In this document: positions 25,782 to 35,300 of the stretch, one piece after another
Position numbering within the stretch: position 1 is the stretch's first letter
How the letters are laid out: each line of letters starts with the position of its first letter
NCBI RefSeq assembly: GCF_040545875.1
Contig: NZ_JBEPMR010000002.1
Reading direction: 5' to 3' (one strand)
DNA from: Faecalicatena_A orotica
GTDB lineage: Bacteria; Bacillota; Clostridia; Lachnospirales; Lachnospiraceae
DNA length: 64,000 nucleotides
The notes under the pieces: model-generated
Told to the model about the DNA's origin: nothing
Seen by the model: the letters and a program-made list of their open reading frames with translations, nothing else
Database searches by the model: none
Translations under genes and position numbers: made by a program

Positions 25782-26051
25782 ATGGCAGAGGTAAGAAAGC
25801 ATATTACCTTCTACGGAAGAGTGCAGGGTGTAGGTTTCCGCTATACGGCAAAATATCTTGCCCAGTCACTGCAGCTTACCGGATGGGTGAAAAATGAATG
25901 GGACGGCACCGTTACGATGGAAGTGCAGGGACGTGAGCCAATGATTAATAAGCTCCTTGTGGGCCTGAATCAAGGCAGCTTTATTTCTATAGAATGGATG
26001 GACACAAAGGAGATACCATTGGAGAAGGAGAGCAGCTTCTATGTACGATAG
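25782..26051 (+). CDS. acyP: Acylphosphatase
   Basis: An 89-residue enzyme that hydrolyses acyl phosphates. The family signatures are present: GRVQGVGFR with the phosphate-binding arginine, and GWVKNEWDGTV with the catalytic asparagine. Length is typical. GGGAAGGGGAAGAG precedes the ATG. Its position between a regulator and proC has no obvious metabolic meaning; glutamyl phosphate is one acyl phosphate linked to proline metabolism, but this is speculative. Confidence 0.92.
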   Translation: MAEVRKHITFYGRVQGVGFRYTAKYLAQSLQLTGWVKNEWDGTVTMEVQGREPMINKLLVGLNQGSFISIEWMDTKEIPLEKESSFYVR

Positions 26052-26069
26052 AATTTCATGAAATAACGA

Positions 26070-26098
26070 TTGACATAAAGCACTGAAAATGCTATATT
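26070..26098 (+). promoter_or_regulatory. proC promoter
   Basis: Perfect TTGACA and TATATT separated by 17 bases. Three GntR-type sites begin at the last bases of the -10. Confidence 0.8.
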
Positions 26099-26145
26099 GT
26101 ATGCAAGAGAAAGAATTGTATACAAATTATGAATATGTATACAAT
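26097..26145. promoter_or_regulatory. Three GntR-type operator sites at the proC promoter
   Basis: TTGTATGCAA (26097-26106), TTGTATACAA (26116-26125) and ATGTATACAAT (26135-26145) are spaced about 19-20 bases, roughly two helical turns apart. The middle site has the same 17-base context as the site at the gntR promoter. They cover the transcription start, fitting repression. Confidence 0.75.
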
Positions 26146-26223
26146 TATGAAGCTTTAAGACAGACTCGGAGAGAAATACTCCCTTTGGATCTGATGAACA
26201 AAAAAGAAACGAGGAGAATGATT

Positions 26224-27018
26224 ATGAAATTAGGATTTATTGGTACAGGTAACATGGCAGGAGCCATCATGGGCGGAATCATCAAAAAAGGAATCTTCAA
26301 ACCAGAGGAGATTATCGGTTCTGACATCTTTGAGCCGGGAAGAGAAAGAGCGAAGGCTGAATACGGCATCAATGTGACAGCAGATAATAAAGAAGTAGTA
26401 GAAAGTTCTGAGATTGTAGTCCTTTCTGTAAAACCACAGTTCTACGCATCTACAATTGCGGAGATCAAAGATAGTGTAAAAGAAGGCCAGATCATCATTA
26501 CGATTGCACCGGGCAAGACTCTGGAATGGCTGGGAGAGCAGTTTGGCAAAGCAGTGAAGATCATTCGTACAATGCCGAATACACCGGCTATGGTCGGCGA
26601 AGGTATGACGGCAGCATGCCCGAATGAGCATGTAACAGAAGAGGAACTGAAGTATGCGGTCAGCATTTTGAGTGCGTTCGGTAAAGTCGAAGTAGTTCCG
26701 GAAAGACTGATGGATGTTGTTGTTTCTACAAGTGGAAGTTCACCGGCATACGTGTTCATGTTCATCGAAGCGATGGCGGACGCAGCAGTTGCAGACGGAA
26801 TGCCGAGAGCACAGGCTTACAAGTTCGCAGCACAGGCTGTATACGGAAGTGCGAAGATGGTACTTGAGACAGGCAAACACCCGGGCGAATTAAAAGATAT
26901 GGTATGCTCACCGGGAGGAACCACGATCGAAGCTGTTAGGGTTCTCGAGAACATGGGATTCAGAAGTGCAGTAATCGAGGCAATGAAAGCGTGTGCCGAG
27001 ATTTCCAAAAACATGTAA
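26224..27018 (+). CDS. proC: Pyrroline-5-carboxylate reductase
   Basis: A 264-residue NAD(P)H enzyme that reduces 1-pyrroline-5-carboxylate to L-proline. The N-terminal Rossmann motif is GFIGTGNMAGAIMGG, and the C-terminal signature DMVCSPGGTTIEAV is intact. The start at 26224 follows ACGAGGAG; an upstream in-frame ATG at 26089 lies within the promoter and is rejected. Together with HypD it converts hydroxyproline to proline, which anaerobes can use as an electron sink through proline reductase. Regulation by the adjacent GntR protein is inferred from shared operators. Confidence 0.95.
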   Translation: MKLGFIGTGNMAGAIMGGIIKKGIFKPEEIIGSDIFEPGRERAKAEYGINVTADNKEVVESSEIVVLSVKPQFYASTIAEIKDSVKEGQIIITIAPGKTLEWLGEQFGKAVKIIRTMPNTPAMVGEGMTAACPNEHVTEEELKYAVSILSAFGKVEVVPERLMDVVVSTSGSSPAYVFMFIEAMADAAVADGMPRAQAYKFAAQAVYGSAKMVLETGKHPGELKDMVCSPGGTTIEAVRVLENMGFRSAVIEAMKACAEISKNM

Positions 27019-27051
27019 TCTGTTTAAAGATTAAGATTTTTTTATCATACA

Positions 27052-27103
27052 AGGACAGGCCCACTCCAAATGCATATAGAAGCATTTGGAGTGGGCCTGT
27101 CCT
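27052..27103. terminator. Perfect 22-bp hairpin between proC and the araC gene
   Basis: Arms 27052-27073 and 27082-27103 are perfectly complementary over 22 bases with an eight-base loop. GTTTTA follows on the plus strand. It lies between two convergent genes and probably terminates proC. The stem is unusually long for a terminator, which leaves open a mobile-repeat origin. Confidence 0.65.
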
Positions 27104-27130
27104 GTTTTAGGATATTTATCATCTTCTGCA

Positions 27131-28018
27131 TCAGGTGCGGAACCGCCTTCGATATGACAACGGACTGCAGTATACATATTTTTTAAACACGGAACAGAAG
27201 TAGTTGCTGGATGAGAACCCAGTATCAAAAGCAATGTCTATGATCGGCCGTGATGTCAGTTCCAGCTGCTGCTTGGCGTATTCCACCCTTCTCCTGGTCA
27301 GGAACTCGGCGGGGGTTATACCGACCTCTTCCTTGAATTTCATCTTAAAACGCGAGAGTGAATATCCGGAGACATCAGCGAGCTGTTCCAGACTGAGCTC
27401 CTCGCGGAAATGCCCGTCTATGTAAGAAACAACTTTTTGTATTGGGGTGTCAGAATGGGCCTCTTCTTCCGTCACCGGTTTTAGGTTCTGCAGTTCGAAC
27501 AGAAAGCAGCAGAGATACTGGACACCGGCATAGTAGCGGGCCGTGTTCTTGGATTGAAGCCCCTCGAATGCCTTTTTCAGCATATGGATCCCGGTGCTTG
27601 TTACTTTCAGATGCCTGTTAGGGAGTGAGGTGAGCATGTCGGCTAAAAATCGGCTGTACTTGGCATCCAGCCCGAGCAGGCTCTGCTTCTCCTTAAGGTC
27701 GATCTGGAATCCGTAGAATTCACAGGGGGATTCTGCGCTTGCAGTGGTCTGGTGCAGTTCATAGGGGAACGTAATAAACAGCTCGTTCCCTGTAATGATG
27801 TAATGATTATTGCCTACCGTAGTCTCCCGGGTGCCCTTGGCCAGACAGTGGATTTCAACGATGTCAGAATGATAATGAAGGGGAGTCGGCTTTGAGGCAT
27901 GGTTGATATTCCAATGTGCAAAGTTTTTAAGCCCTACAATCTGATGAAAGTCAAATGTAAGGACCTGCTTATGTTTCTCCCAGCAATACTCGTCAAATAT
28001 TTCCCTCAATATGATCAT
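27131..28018 (-). CDS. AraC-family transcriptional regulator
   Basis: A 295-residue regulator with an N-terminal cupin-like sensor domain (PLHYHSDIVEIHCLAKG, NELFITFPYELHQ) and a C-terminal double helix-turn-helix (LADVSGYSLSRFKMKFKEEVG, and IAFDTGFSSSNYFCSVFKKY). The ATG at 28018 is immediately after AGGAGG, which is too close; TTG at 28009 has better spacing, so the start is uncertain by three codons. It is divergent from the lyase-TRAP-hydrolase operon and three direct repeats lie between them, so it is the probable activator of that operon. Confidence 0.88.
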   Translation of the reverse strand: MIILREIFDEYCWEKHKQVLTFDFHQIVGLKNFAHWNINHASKPTPLHYHSDIVEIHCLAKGTRETTVGNNHYIITGNELFITFPYELHQTTASAESPCEFYGFQIDLKEKQSLLGLDAKYSRFLADMLTSLPNRHLKVTSTGIHMLKKAFEGLQSKNTARYYAGVQYLCCFLFELQNLKPVTEEEAHSDTPIQKVVSYIDGHFREELSLEQLADVSGYSLSRFKMKFKEEVGITPAEFLTRRRVEYAKQQLELTSRPIIDIAFDTGFSSSNYFCSVFKKYVYCSPLSYRRRFRT

Positions 28019-28067
28019 CCTCCTGTCTGATATTATAATTTATGATACCATAAAAAACAACTTAATT

Positions 28068-28197
28068 ATGCAAAAATGATAAAAACAGCTCCTGAAATGA
28101 AAAAAAGTACAGCAAAAACATATGCATTATGCACAAATAGTATAAAATTGTACTCGGGATGATGTTAAATGCGCAAAAAATAAAACGATATTATAAT
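28068..28197 (+). promoter_or_regulatory. AraC-type direct repeats and -10 box before the lyase-TRAP operon
   Basis: Three direct repeats of the pattern ATGCrCAAA-n-ATAAAA lie at 28068-28086, 28129-28148 and 28169-28187. The last one covers the expected -35 position relative to TATAAT at 28192-28197, as expected for activation by an AraC protein bound next to the polymerase. There is no consensus -35 sequence. Confidence 0.6.
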
Positions 28198-28267
28198 TGT
28201 TTTATACAAAATAATCAATTGGACTTCAAAGATGTTACAGATTTGACCAAAGAAAGTGAGGGTGTAT

Positions 28268-29188
28268 ATGAGAGTAATTCAGGACGGTGTATGGCCGGTC
28301 ATGATCACACCATTTACAGAAGACAACAAAATCGACTATAATCAGGTACTGAAACTTCTGGAATGGTATGAAGGACAGGGAGTAGCCGGGGTCTTTGCAG
28401 TATGTCAGTCAAGTGAGATGTTTTTCCTGACAAAGCAGGAGAGATTTGAACTGGCTAAGTTTATCATCGACAATGCCCCGGAAAATATGGGGGTTGTTGC
28501 TTCCGGACATGTTGCAGAAACAGTGGAAGATCAGGTAGAAGAAGCAAAAGCCGTAATTGATGCAGGTGCAGATTCTTATGTGTTTATATCTAACCAGTTT
28601 GCGAAGGAAGGCGGAAGTGAGGATGAGGCAAAAAGAGGAATTGAAACTCTGATCAGCCAGATCCCGGCGGAGAGTTTTGGCATTTATGAATGCCCATTCC
28701 CTTATAAGCGGGTACTGTCGCCGGAACTGCTGAAATTCTGTGCGGAAACCGGAAAGTTTTCATTCCTGAAGGATACGTGCTGTGACCTGGCCCAGTTAAA
28801 AGCGAAGACAGATGCTGTGAAACATACAGACCTTAAGATTTTTAACGCGAATGCAGCTACACTGCTTGAAAGCCTGAAAATGGGATGTGCGGGATACAGT
28901 GGTGTGATGGCAAACTTTCACGCGGACCTATATACATGGCTCTGTGAGAATTTTGAAAAAGAGCCGGAGAAGGCGGAGAGAATGCAGAACTTCTTAGGAG
29001 CTGCGTCATTGGTGGAATGCCAGGTCTATCCGGTCAATGCAAAATACCATATGCAGCTGGAAGGGCTTGAAATGTCTACATACTGCCGGACAAAAGACGC
29101 CGCAGAGCTGACTGCAAGTAAACAGATGGAAATTGTACAGTTCAGGGCAATGGAGCAGGCGTTCAGGGAGAATTTTTTTAAGTCATAA
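28268..29188 (+). CDS. Dihydrodipicolinate synthase/N-acetylneuraminate lyase family protein
   Basis: A 306-residue class I aldolase-type TIM barrel. The Schiff-base lysine is K168 (FLKDTC) and the catalytic tyrosine is Y140 (GIYECPFPY). The usual pyruvate carboxylate motif GxTGE is replaced by C46-Q-S-S-E50, so substrate or carboxylate binding may differ from classic DapA or NanA. Start at 28268 was chosen because GTGAGG lies upstream. It is first in an operon with a TRAP transporter, a large hydrolase and a YhcH protein, so a role in sugar-acid breakdown is likely rather than lysine synthesis. Confidence 0.85.
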   Translation: MRVIQDGVWPVMITPFTEDNKIDYNQVLKLLEWYEGQGVAGVFAVCQSSEMFFLTKQERFELAKFIIDNAPENMGVVASGHVAETVEDQVEEAKAVIDAGADSYVFISNQFAKEGGSEDEAKRGIETLISQIPAESFGIYECPFPYKRVLSPELLKFCAETGKFSFLKDTCCDLAQLKAKTDAVKHTDLKIFNANAATLLESLKMGCAGYSGVMANFHADLYTWLCENFEKEPEKAERMQNFLGAASLVECQVYPVNAKYHMQLEGLEMSTYCRTKDAAELTASKQMEIVQFRAMEQAFRENFFKS

Positions 29189-29349
29189 TACCGCTGGATA
29201 AATACGGCGGGAACAGGAAAGAGAATAAAAAAGAATCATAGCTCCGGCGCGGCTCAGTAGGCAGCCATCTGTGCAGGAAGGGGCATGAGATAAACGAAAA
29301 TAGGATTCCTGAAAAGGAAAATCATGAAAGAGGTATGGAGGATATTATT

Positions 29350-30408
29350 ATGAGAAAAAAATTAGTGACAGTATTGTTGACCGTGGCAATGACAGCAAGC
29401 TTACTGGCAGGGTGCGGAAGTGGAAAGTCTGAGGACGCAGGAGACAAAAAAGCTGACGGTGCATCTTCCGGGGAAAAGGTGGAGCTGATCTTCACATCTG
29501 TATCTGTATCAGGCGATTCCCATACAAAGGCAATGCAGGAGTTTGCCGATAAGGTGGAAGAGCTTTCTGACGGAAGCGTGACATGCAAGACATATTCAGA
29601 TGGCACACTGTTTTCTTCTGAAAACGAATTTGATGCACTTCTCTCCGGGGAAGCGGATCTGGCGTATATTTCCTTCCAGACACTTTCCACGCAGTCAGGG
29701 CTGGAGTGGTGTTCCATGTTTGGTTCCGGATATTTCTGGGATTCCTATGACCATATGACAGGAACATTAAACGGTGAGACCGGACAGGAAATCTTTGATA
29801 AGATTTCAGACAATGTAAACTGCAAGCCGCTTTCTGCATTCTATCTGGGAAGCCGTATCATCAATACAAGGGCAAAAGAAGTAAATAAATATGAAGATAT
29901 GTCAGGACAGCTTTTGAGAATGCCAAATTCCGAGGCATGGCTGAACTTAGGGGAAGCACTCGGCGCGAACCCGACCCCGCTTTCCTTCTCAGAGCTGTAT
30001 ACCGCGCTACAGACAGGTGCCGTGGATGCGCAGGACAACCCGCTTCCGACATGTATCAGTGCAAAATTCTATGAAGTTGCACCTTACTTTGCAATCACTA
30101 ACCATGTAGTAGACTCTGTCATCCCATGCATCAACACAGATACATGGAACAGCATGTCAGAAGACCAGCAGAAGGCAGTGACAGAGGCAATGGAATACGC
30201 AAGGACAACCAATGACGAGGCAAGAATCGCCGACGAGGAATCTGCCATCGAGACTCTTGAGTCTGAAGGCTGCACAGTTACTTATCCGGACCTGAAGGCA
30301 TTCAAAGAAAAGGTTACAGCTTATTACGAAGGCCATGATGACCAGACATCCACATGGGACATGGATATGTATAACAAGATTCAGGATGAAGGCGCGAAAT
30401 ACGAGTAA
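29350..30408 (+). CDS. TRAP transporter substrate-binding protein, DctP family
   Basis: A 352-residue lipoprotein binding protein. The signal ends in LLAGC with lipidated C22. The DctP fold motifs include KEVNKYEDMSGQLLRMPN, where the arginine that pairs with a substrate carboxylate is expected, and LYTALQTGAVDAQDNP. Substrates of this family are mostly organic or sugar acids. The two membrane subunits follow. A hairpin at 30437-30465 separates this gene from them, possibly giving more binding protein than permease. Confidence 0.9.
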   Translation: MRKKLVTVLLTVAMTASLLAGCGSGKSEDAGDKKADGASSGEKVELIFTSVSVSGDSHTKAMQEFADKVEELSDGSVTCKTYSDGTLFSSENEFDALLSGEADLAYISFQTLSTQSGLEWCSMFGSGYFWDSYDHMTGTLNGETGQEIFDKISDNVNCKPLSAFYLGSRIINTRAKEVNKYEDMSGQLLRMPNSEAWLNLGEALGANPTPLSFSELYTALQTGAVDAQDNPLPTCISAKFYEVAPYFAITNHVVDSVIPCINTDTWNSMSEDQQKAVTEAMEYARTTNDEARIADEESAIETLESEGCTVTYPDLKAFKEKVTAYYEGHDDQTSTWDMDMYNKIQDEGAKYE

Positions 30409-30436
30409 ACGTATCTGAAATAAAAGAGATAGAGAA

Positions 30437-30465
30437 ATACAGCGATCCGTGAGGCTTCGCTGTAT
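30437..30465 (+). promoter_or_regulatory. Intercistronic hairpin after the TRAP binding-protein gene
   Basis: A 9-bp perfect stem (ATACAGCGA/TCGCTGTAT) with an 11-base loop and no T tract. Probably an mRNA-stabilising or processing stem. Confidence 0.45.
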
Positions 30466-30497
30466 ATTCTCCGACTGAGAGGAAGGGAGGCTTTACA

Positions 30498-30998
30498 TTG
30501 GAGGCATTCAAGAAGGCGGGAAAGAAAATCATGGATTTTCTGGGATATTTTGTGCCCAGCGTCACATTCACTGTGATTTTCGTTGTGTTCATGGTTTCCA
30601 TTATCTGCAGATATTTCTTAAAACAGCCCGTGACATGGAGCTATGAAATATCCGTGCTGGGTTACATGTGGACGATGTTTTTCGGGGTGGGGCAGGCAAT
30701 TAAGGCGGACGAGCATGTCGTGTTCGGGCTCGTATACGACACATTGAAGCCAAGAGGGCAGTTTATCTGCATGGTCGTTTATAATGTCGCCCTGGTTATA
30801 CTGCTGGCGATTACGTTTATACCATGCTGCAGGACACTGCTTGGCAAGCAGATGGTGACGGGGGTACTGAAACTGCCTTATACCGTTATATTTGCACCAT
30901 TTATCTACATGCTTGCAGAAATGATTATCCGATCTGCACTGAAAATCGCCGAGGCATTTAAGACATACAAAGAATCACAGGGAGGTGCGAAATTATGA
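30498..30998 (+). CDS. TRAP transporter small permease, DctQ family
   Basis: A 166-residue membrane protein with four predicted helices, the third member of the TRAP set. FLKQPVTWSYEIS and TMFFGVGQAIKADEHVV are typical of DctQ. It begins at TTG 30498 with GGGAGG seven bases upstream. Its last codon overlaps the DctM start (ATGA), so the two membrane subunits are coupled. Confidence 0.88.
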   Translation: MEAFKKAGKKIMDFLGYFVPSVTFTVIFVVFMVSIICRYFLKQPVTWSYEISVLGYMWTMFFGVGQAIKADEHVVFGLVYDTLKPRGQFICMVVYNVALVILLAITFIPCCRTLLGKQMVTGVLKLPYTVIFAPFIYMLAEMIIRSALKIAEAFKTYKESQGGAKL

Positions 30999-32281
30999 AT
31001 ACAGCCGTGATTGTACTGTTCGTAGTTATGGCAGTCTGTTTTATAATACGTATGCCGGTATCGTTATCTATGCTGGCGGCGTCTATCGTGTATTTCCTGA
31101 TTTCCGCACCGGATAATTTAGGGCAGGTATTTTCTGTTATTACGGGAAACATGTTTTCAAACTACACCATGCTGGCAGCGCCGCTGTTCATCTTCATGGC
31201 AAATGTGCTGAATGAGGGTGAGGTTACGGATAAGATATTTTCTTTCTGCAACGGACTTCTGGGACGGCTGAAGGGTGGCACGGCACAGGTAAATGTATTT
31301 ATTTCCCTAATCTTCTCTGGAATGACAGGATCGGCGATTGCAGATGCATCCGGAATCGGCCTGATGGAGATTGAACAGATGAAAAAAGAGGGATATGATC
31401 CGGAATTCAGCTGCGCGATTACGGCAGCATCCGCAACGGTTGGACCTATTTTCCCGCCGTCTATCCCGATGGTCATCTATGCCATGCTTTCCGGTGCATC
31501 CGTAGGCAAGCTGTTCATGGGCGGTATGGTGCCCGGAGTGCTTCTGGCAATCCTGCTGATGATCTATGTAGGATTCGTTTCACATAAACGCAACTATCCG
31601 GCAGGGGTGAAAATGAGCCTGAAACAGTTCGGACGTGCGACCCTTGTTGCAGCACCAGCACTCTTTACCGTAATCCTCCTGCTGGGAGGTATTTACTCAG
31701 GTATATGTACACCGACAGAAGCCGGGGCGGTTGCATCAGCGTATGCGTTACTGATCTCTGCATTTGTATACAGAACTCTGGGATGGAAAAAACTGTTTGG
31801 AATCATTAAGAAATCAGCGGCGAATACGGCAACACTTGCACTGCTGTGTGGAACCTCCATGCTGTTTTCCTACATCATTTCACTGGAGCAGGTGCCGAAC
31901 GCAGTTGCAGCCCTGTTTACAGGACTGACAGACAATAAGTATATCTTCCTTTTTGTTGTGAATATTATTTTCCTTCTGCTGGGATGTGTACTGGATGTCA
32001 GTACGATCCAGCTTGTATTCGTACCGATGGTGCTGCCTCTTGTGAATGCATTCGGCATCGATCTGGTCCACTTTGGCGTAGTGATCTGCCTGAACATGAT
32101 GATCGGACTGTCAACACCTCCTTTCGGCATGCTGCTGTTCATCGTATCCGGTCTTGGGCGGACGAAGATACAGGGCGTCATAAGGGAGATCATTCCGATG
32201 GTCGCAATCATGATTGGCCTGTTGTTCCTTGTGACTTATATACCGGACATTATCCTGTATATACCGAATCATTTTATGTAA
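30995..32281 (+). CDS. TRAP transporter large permease, DctM family
   Basis: A 428-residue integral membrane protein with about 12 helices. Family motifs include APLFIFMA, GMTGSAIADASGIG, ASVGKLFMGGMVPG, GGIYSGICTPTEAGAVASAY and GLSTPPFGMLLF. This subunit carries out sodium-driven uptake of the substrate delivered by DctP. Overlap with dctQ is four bases. Confidence 0.93.
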   Translation: MNTAVIVLFVVMAVCFIIRMPVSLSMLAASIVYFLISAPDNLGQVFSVITGNMFSNYTMLAAPLFIFMANVLNEGEVTDKIFSFCNGLLGRLKGGTAQVNVFISLIFSGMTGSAIADASGIGLMEIEQMKKEGYDPEFSCAITAASATVGPIFPPSIPMVIYAMLSGASVGKLFMGGMVPGVLLAILLMIYVGFVSHKRNYPAGVKMSLKQFGRATLVAAPALFTVILLLGGIYSGICTPTEAGAVASAYALLISAFVYRTLGWKKLFGIIKKSAANTATLALLCGTSMLFSYIISLEQVPNAVAALFTGLTDNKYIFLFVVNIIFLLLGCVLDVSTIQLVFVPMVLPLVNAFGIDLVHFGVVICLNMMIGLSTPPFGMLLFIVSGLGRTKIQGVIREIIPMVAIMIGLLFLVTYIPDIILYIPNHFM

Positions 32282-32297
32282 CTAAAATAAAAATTTT

Positions 32298-32332
32298 AAG
32301 AAGGCTCCGTTCTGAGGGATGAGGGCCTTCTT
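32298..32332 (+). terminator. Hairpin between the TRAP operon and the hydrolase gene
   Basis: An 8-bp stem AAGAAGGC/GCCTTCTT with further imperfect inner pairing and no T run. It lies 17 bases before the hydrolase start and may lower expression of the downstream genes. Confidence 0.4.
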
Positions 32333-32349
32333 GCTGTATGGAGACTGAT

Positions 32350-35300
32350 ATGGGATTAAAAAGCTTGAAAGAAATACAGGAAATGCTTGCAGACCCGGAC
32401 AACATATACAGGAGTGCACCTTTCTGGGGATGGAATGCAAAATTAGAAAAACAGGAACTGCACCGGCAGATGCAGGAGATGAAAAAAGAAAAAATGGGGG
32501 GATTCTTCATTCATTCCCGGGAGGGACTGGAGACAGAGTACCTGTCAAAGGAGTGGATGGATCTTGTAAGAGATTCCGTGGCGTACGCAGAATCACACGG
32601 GCTGGAGGCATGGATATATGACGAGGATAAATGGCCTTCCGGTAGTGCGGGAGGGATGGTGAGCGCTTCCGATCCGGAGCGGTTTACTGCAAAGGGACTG
32701 ACACTGGAGGTACTGGACGGAAAAAATGCCCGGGTGGTGGAAGACGGTGATATCCTCGGCATATTCCGGCAGGAGGGAAAGACGCTGGTATTCCGGCAGG
32801 AGACCTCAGGCTCGAGTGAATGGTACAACGGGATGGCCCCGACGGATAATCTGAATCCGGATGCCGTGAAGACATTCCTCCAAATGACCCATGAAATGTA
32901 TCAGGAGGCATGCGGGGATGCATTTGGAAAAACGGTAAAGGGATTTTTCACGGATGAACCTAATTTCTGCGATTTTTTCAGCGTTTTTACTAAGGGGCGT
33001 CCCTGGCTTCCCTGGAGCGGGGGATTTGCGAAAGAATTCAGAAAACGCCGCGGGTATGACCTGCTGGAAAAGCTTCCCGGACTGTTCTATGACTGTGGGG
33101 ACTGCAAGAAAACCCGCCATGATTACTGGTGGACCCTGACAGAGCTGTTCGGGGAAAACTATATGAAACAGCTGTATGACTGGTGCAGTGACCGTCAGCT
33201 TATGCTGACCGGACATGTGCTGTATGAAAACGACTTGGGTTATGGGGTCCGGGTCAGCGGGGGCGCTATGCCGCACTACCAGTATATGCACGCGCCCGGA
33301 ATTGACATTTTGGGGGAGCAGGCGCAGGAATATCTGACGGTGAAACAGTGTACCAGTGTGGCAAACCAGTATGGCAGAGAGATGGTTGTATCTGAGACTT
33401 ATGGATGCACAGGCTGGGGGCTGACCTTTGAAGGACAGAAGTGGCTGGGGGACTGGCAGTTTGTGCTCGGCGTGACGAGGCGATGCCAGCACCTTGCACT
33501 TTACTCTATTACCGGATGCAGGAAACGGGATTATCCGCCGGTGTTCAACTATCAGAATACCTGGTGGAAGGACCTGCATGTGCTGGAAGACTATTTTGCA
33601 AGGCTTGCCGTATGCAGCACGGCGGGGAAAGCAGTAAGGAATGTTCTGGTGATCCACCCGCTGACAACGATATGGACAAAAAGCCGTTCGGCGCCGTGGG
33701 AAGATTTGAACCGGGTGGAAATGAACATGGGATGGCTCGATGAGAATCTTTTTGGCCTGAACAGGGAAGGCGAGCGCTATAACCGTCTGGCAGCGGCACT
33801 GGCAGGGATGCACTATGACTTTGATTTTGGGGATGAAATGATCATGGCAAAGGAAGCTCGTGTGGAATCAGGGAAGTTCTGGGTGAAGGAGGCGGCGTAT
33901 TCAGTTGTAATTGTCCCCCCAGTTACTACATTATTCGCTTCGACTGTGGATAAGTTGGAGGAATTTCTCCGTGCAGGTGGAAATGTAATCTGGATCGGCG
34001 GCATGATCGGCATGATTGAGGGGGCGCCGTCAAGAATGGCCGGCGTGCTGAGAAATTATGAAGGGTTCTGTCAGGCGGAGGATGAGGAGCATGCTTACCG
34101 GATGCTTGAGAAAGTGCAGCCGCGCATCATTTCCCTGAAAGACCCGAAAGGCTGTGAGGCAGGGGATATCCTGACGATGGTAAGGAAAACAGTGGATGGA
34201 TATGTTGTATTTCTGGTCAACCACAACCGGGAACATGGAGTATCGGTCAGAGCTTCTTTCCCAGACTGTAACCAGATTGAAGAATATATACCGCTGACAG
34301 GAAAAATAAAAAAAGCATCGTTTTACGCGGATCAGAACCGGACCAGATTACAGATCCATTTCTCACCTGCTGAAAGTAAAGTGTTCTTTTTAAAGTGTGG
34401 AAAGAAAACGGAGGCGTCTGCCTGCGGACAAGGGCCGGGAGTATTGGAATTCCCTTACCTTCATCCGCACAGGGCAGACAAAGTATGGTGTGTGCTGGGA
34501 CCAGAGGCGGACATATCCTTAAATATGGAGAATGCACTGACATTAGATACATGCAGGGTGTATATGGGGGAAAACTGTCTCAAACTGTTGTCGGAGGAGG
34601 AACTTCCGGTGTGGAAAGCACAGAAGCTTTTGAGGGAAACACTGGGGATGCGGCAGGTTTACTATAACGGTGCACCCCAGAGATATACGTGGGTCCACAC
34701 ACCGTGTGAGAACGGCGGAAACGCATTTAAGCTGGAATTTGAAGCCAAGGTGCAGGACGTGCCGGAAGGAGACATTTATCTGGCCGTGGAGCACCCGGAA
34801 GGACTGGAAGTATCCTGCAACGGTGTAATATGCCCGGCATCCGGAGACTGGTTCCTTGAGCGGGGGATACAAAAATTTAAGGTGTCCGGGCTGACGGAAG
34901 GGACCAACACATTGACTGTATCCGGTAATTATAAGAATGATATGGAACTGGAGGACATATACCTGACAGGAGATTTCGGTGTCGATGTCAGGAGGTACAT
35001 CGTAAAGCCGGTGAGACACCTTTATTTTGGAGACTGGTGTCTGCAGGGGCTGTTCCACTATGCGGGTGATGTCTCTTACCGGTTCCTGATACAGGAGGAA
35101 GTTCCGGCAGGGGCACGGATTATGCTGAAACCAGGTGCATATAAAGGAGTGCTTGTCAGCGTCCGGGTCAATGGTGAAGAGGCGGGGGTCCTGATTGGCA
35201 GGTCGTGTGAAGCTATGGAAATCACGCCGTATCTGAAGAAGAAAGTGAATGAGATAACCCTGACAGTCACCGGCAGCCTGAGGAACCTTATGGGGCCGTT

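Noticed and set aside
26089..26223. N-terminal extension of ProC by 45 residues
   Set aside because: It would be translated from within the promoter and operators; ProC proteins begin at the MKLGFIGTGNMAG segment.
28159..28341. Open frame of 60 codons before the DHDPS-like gene
   Set aside because: It covers the promoter and AraC repeats, overlaps the real gene in another frame and has no ribosome binding site.
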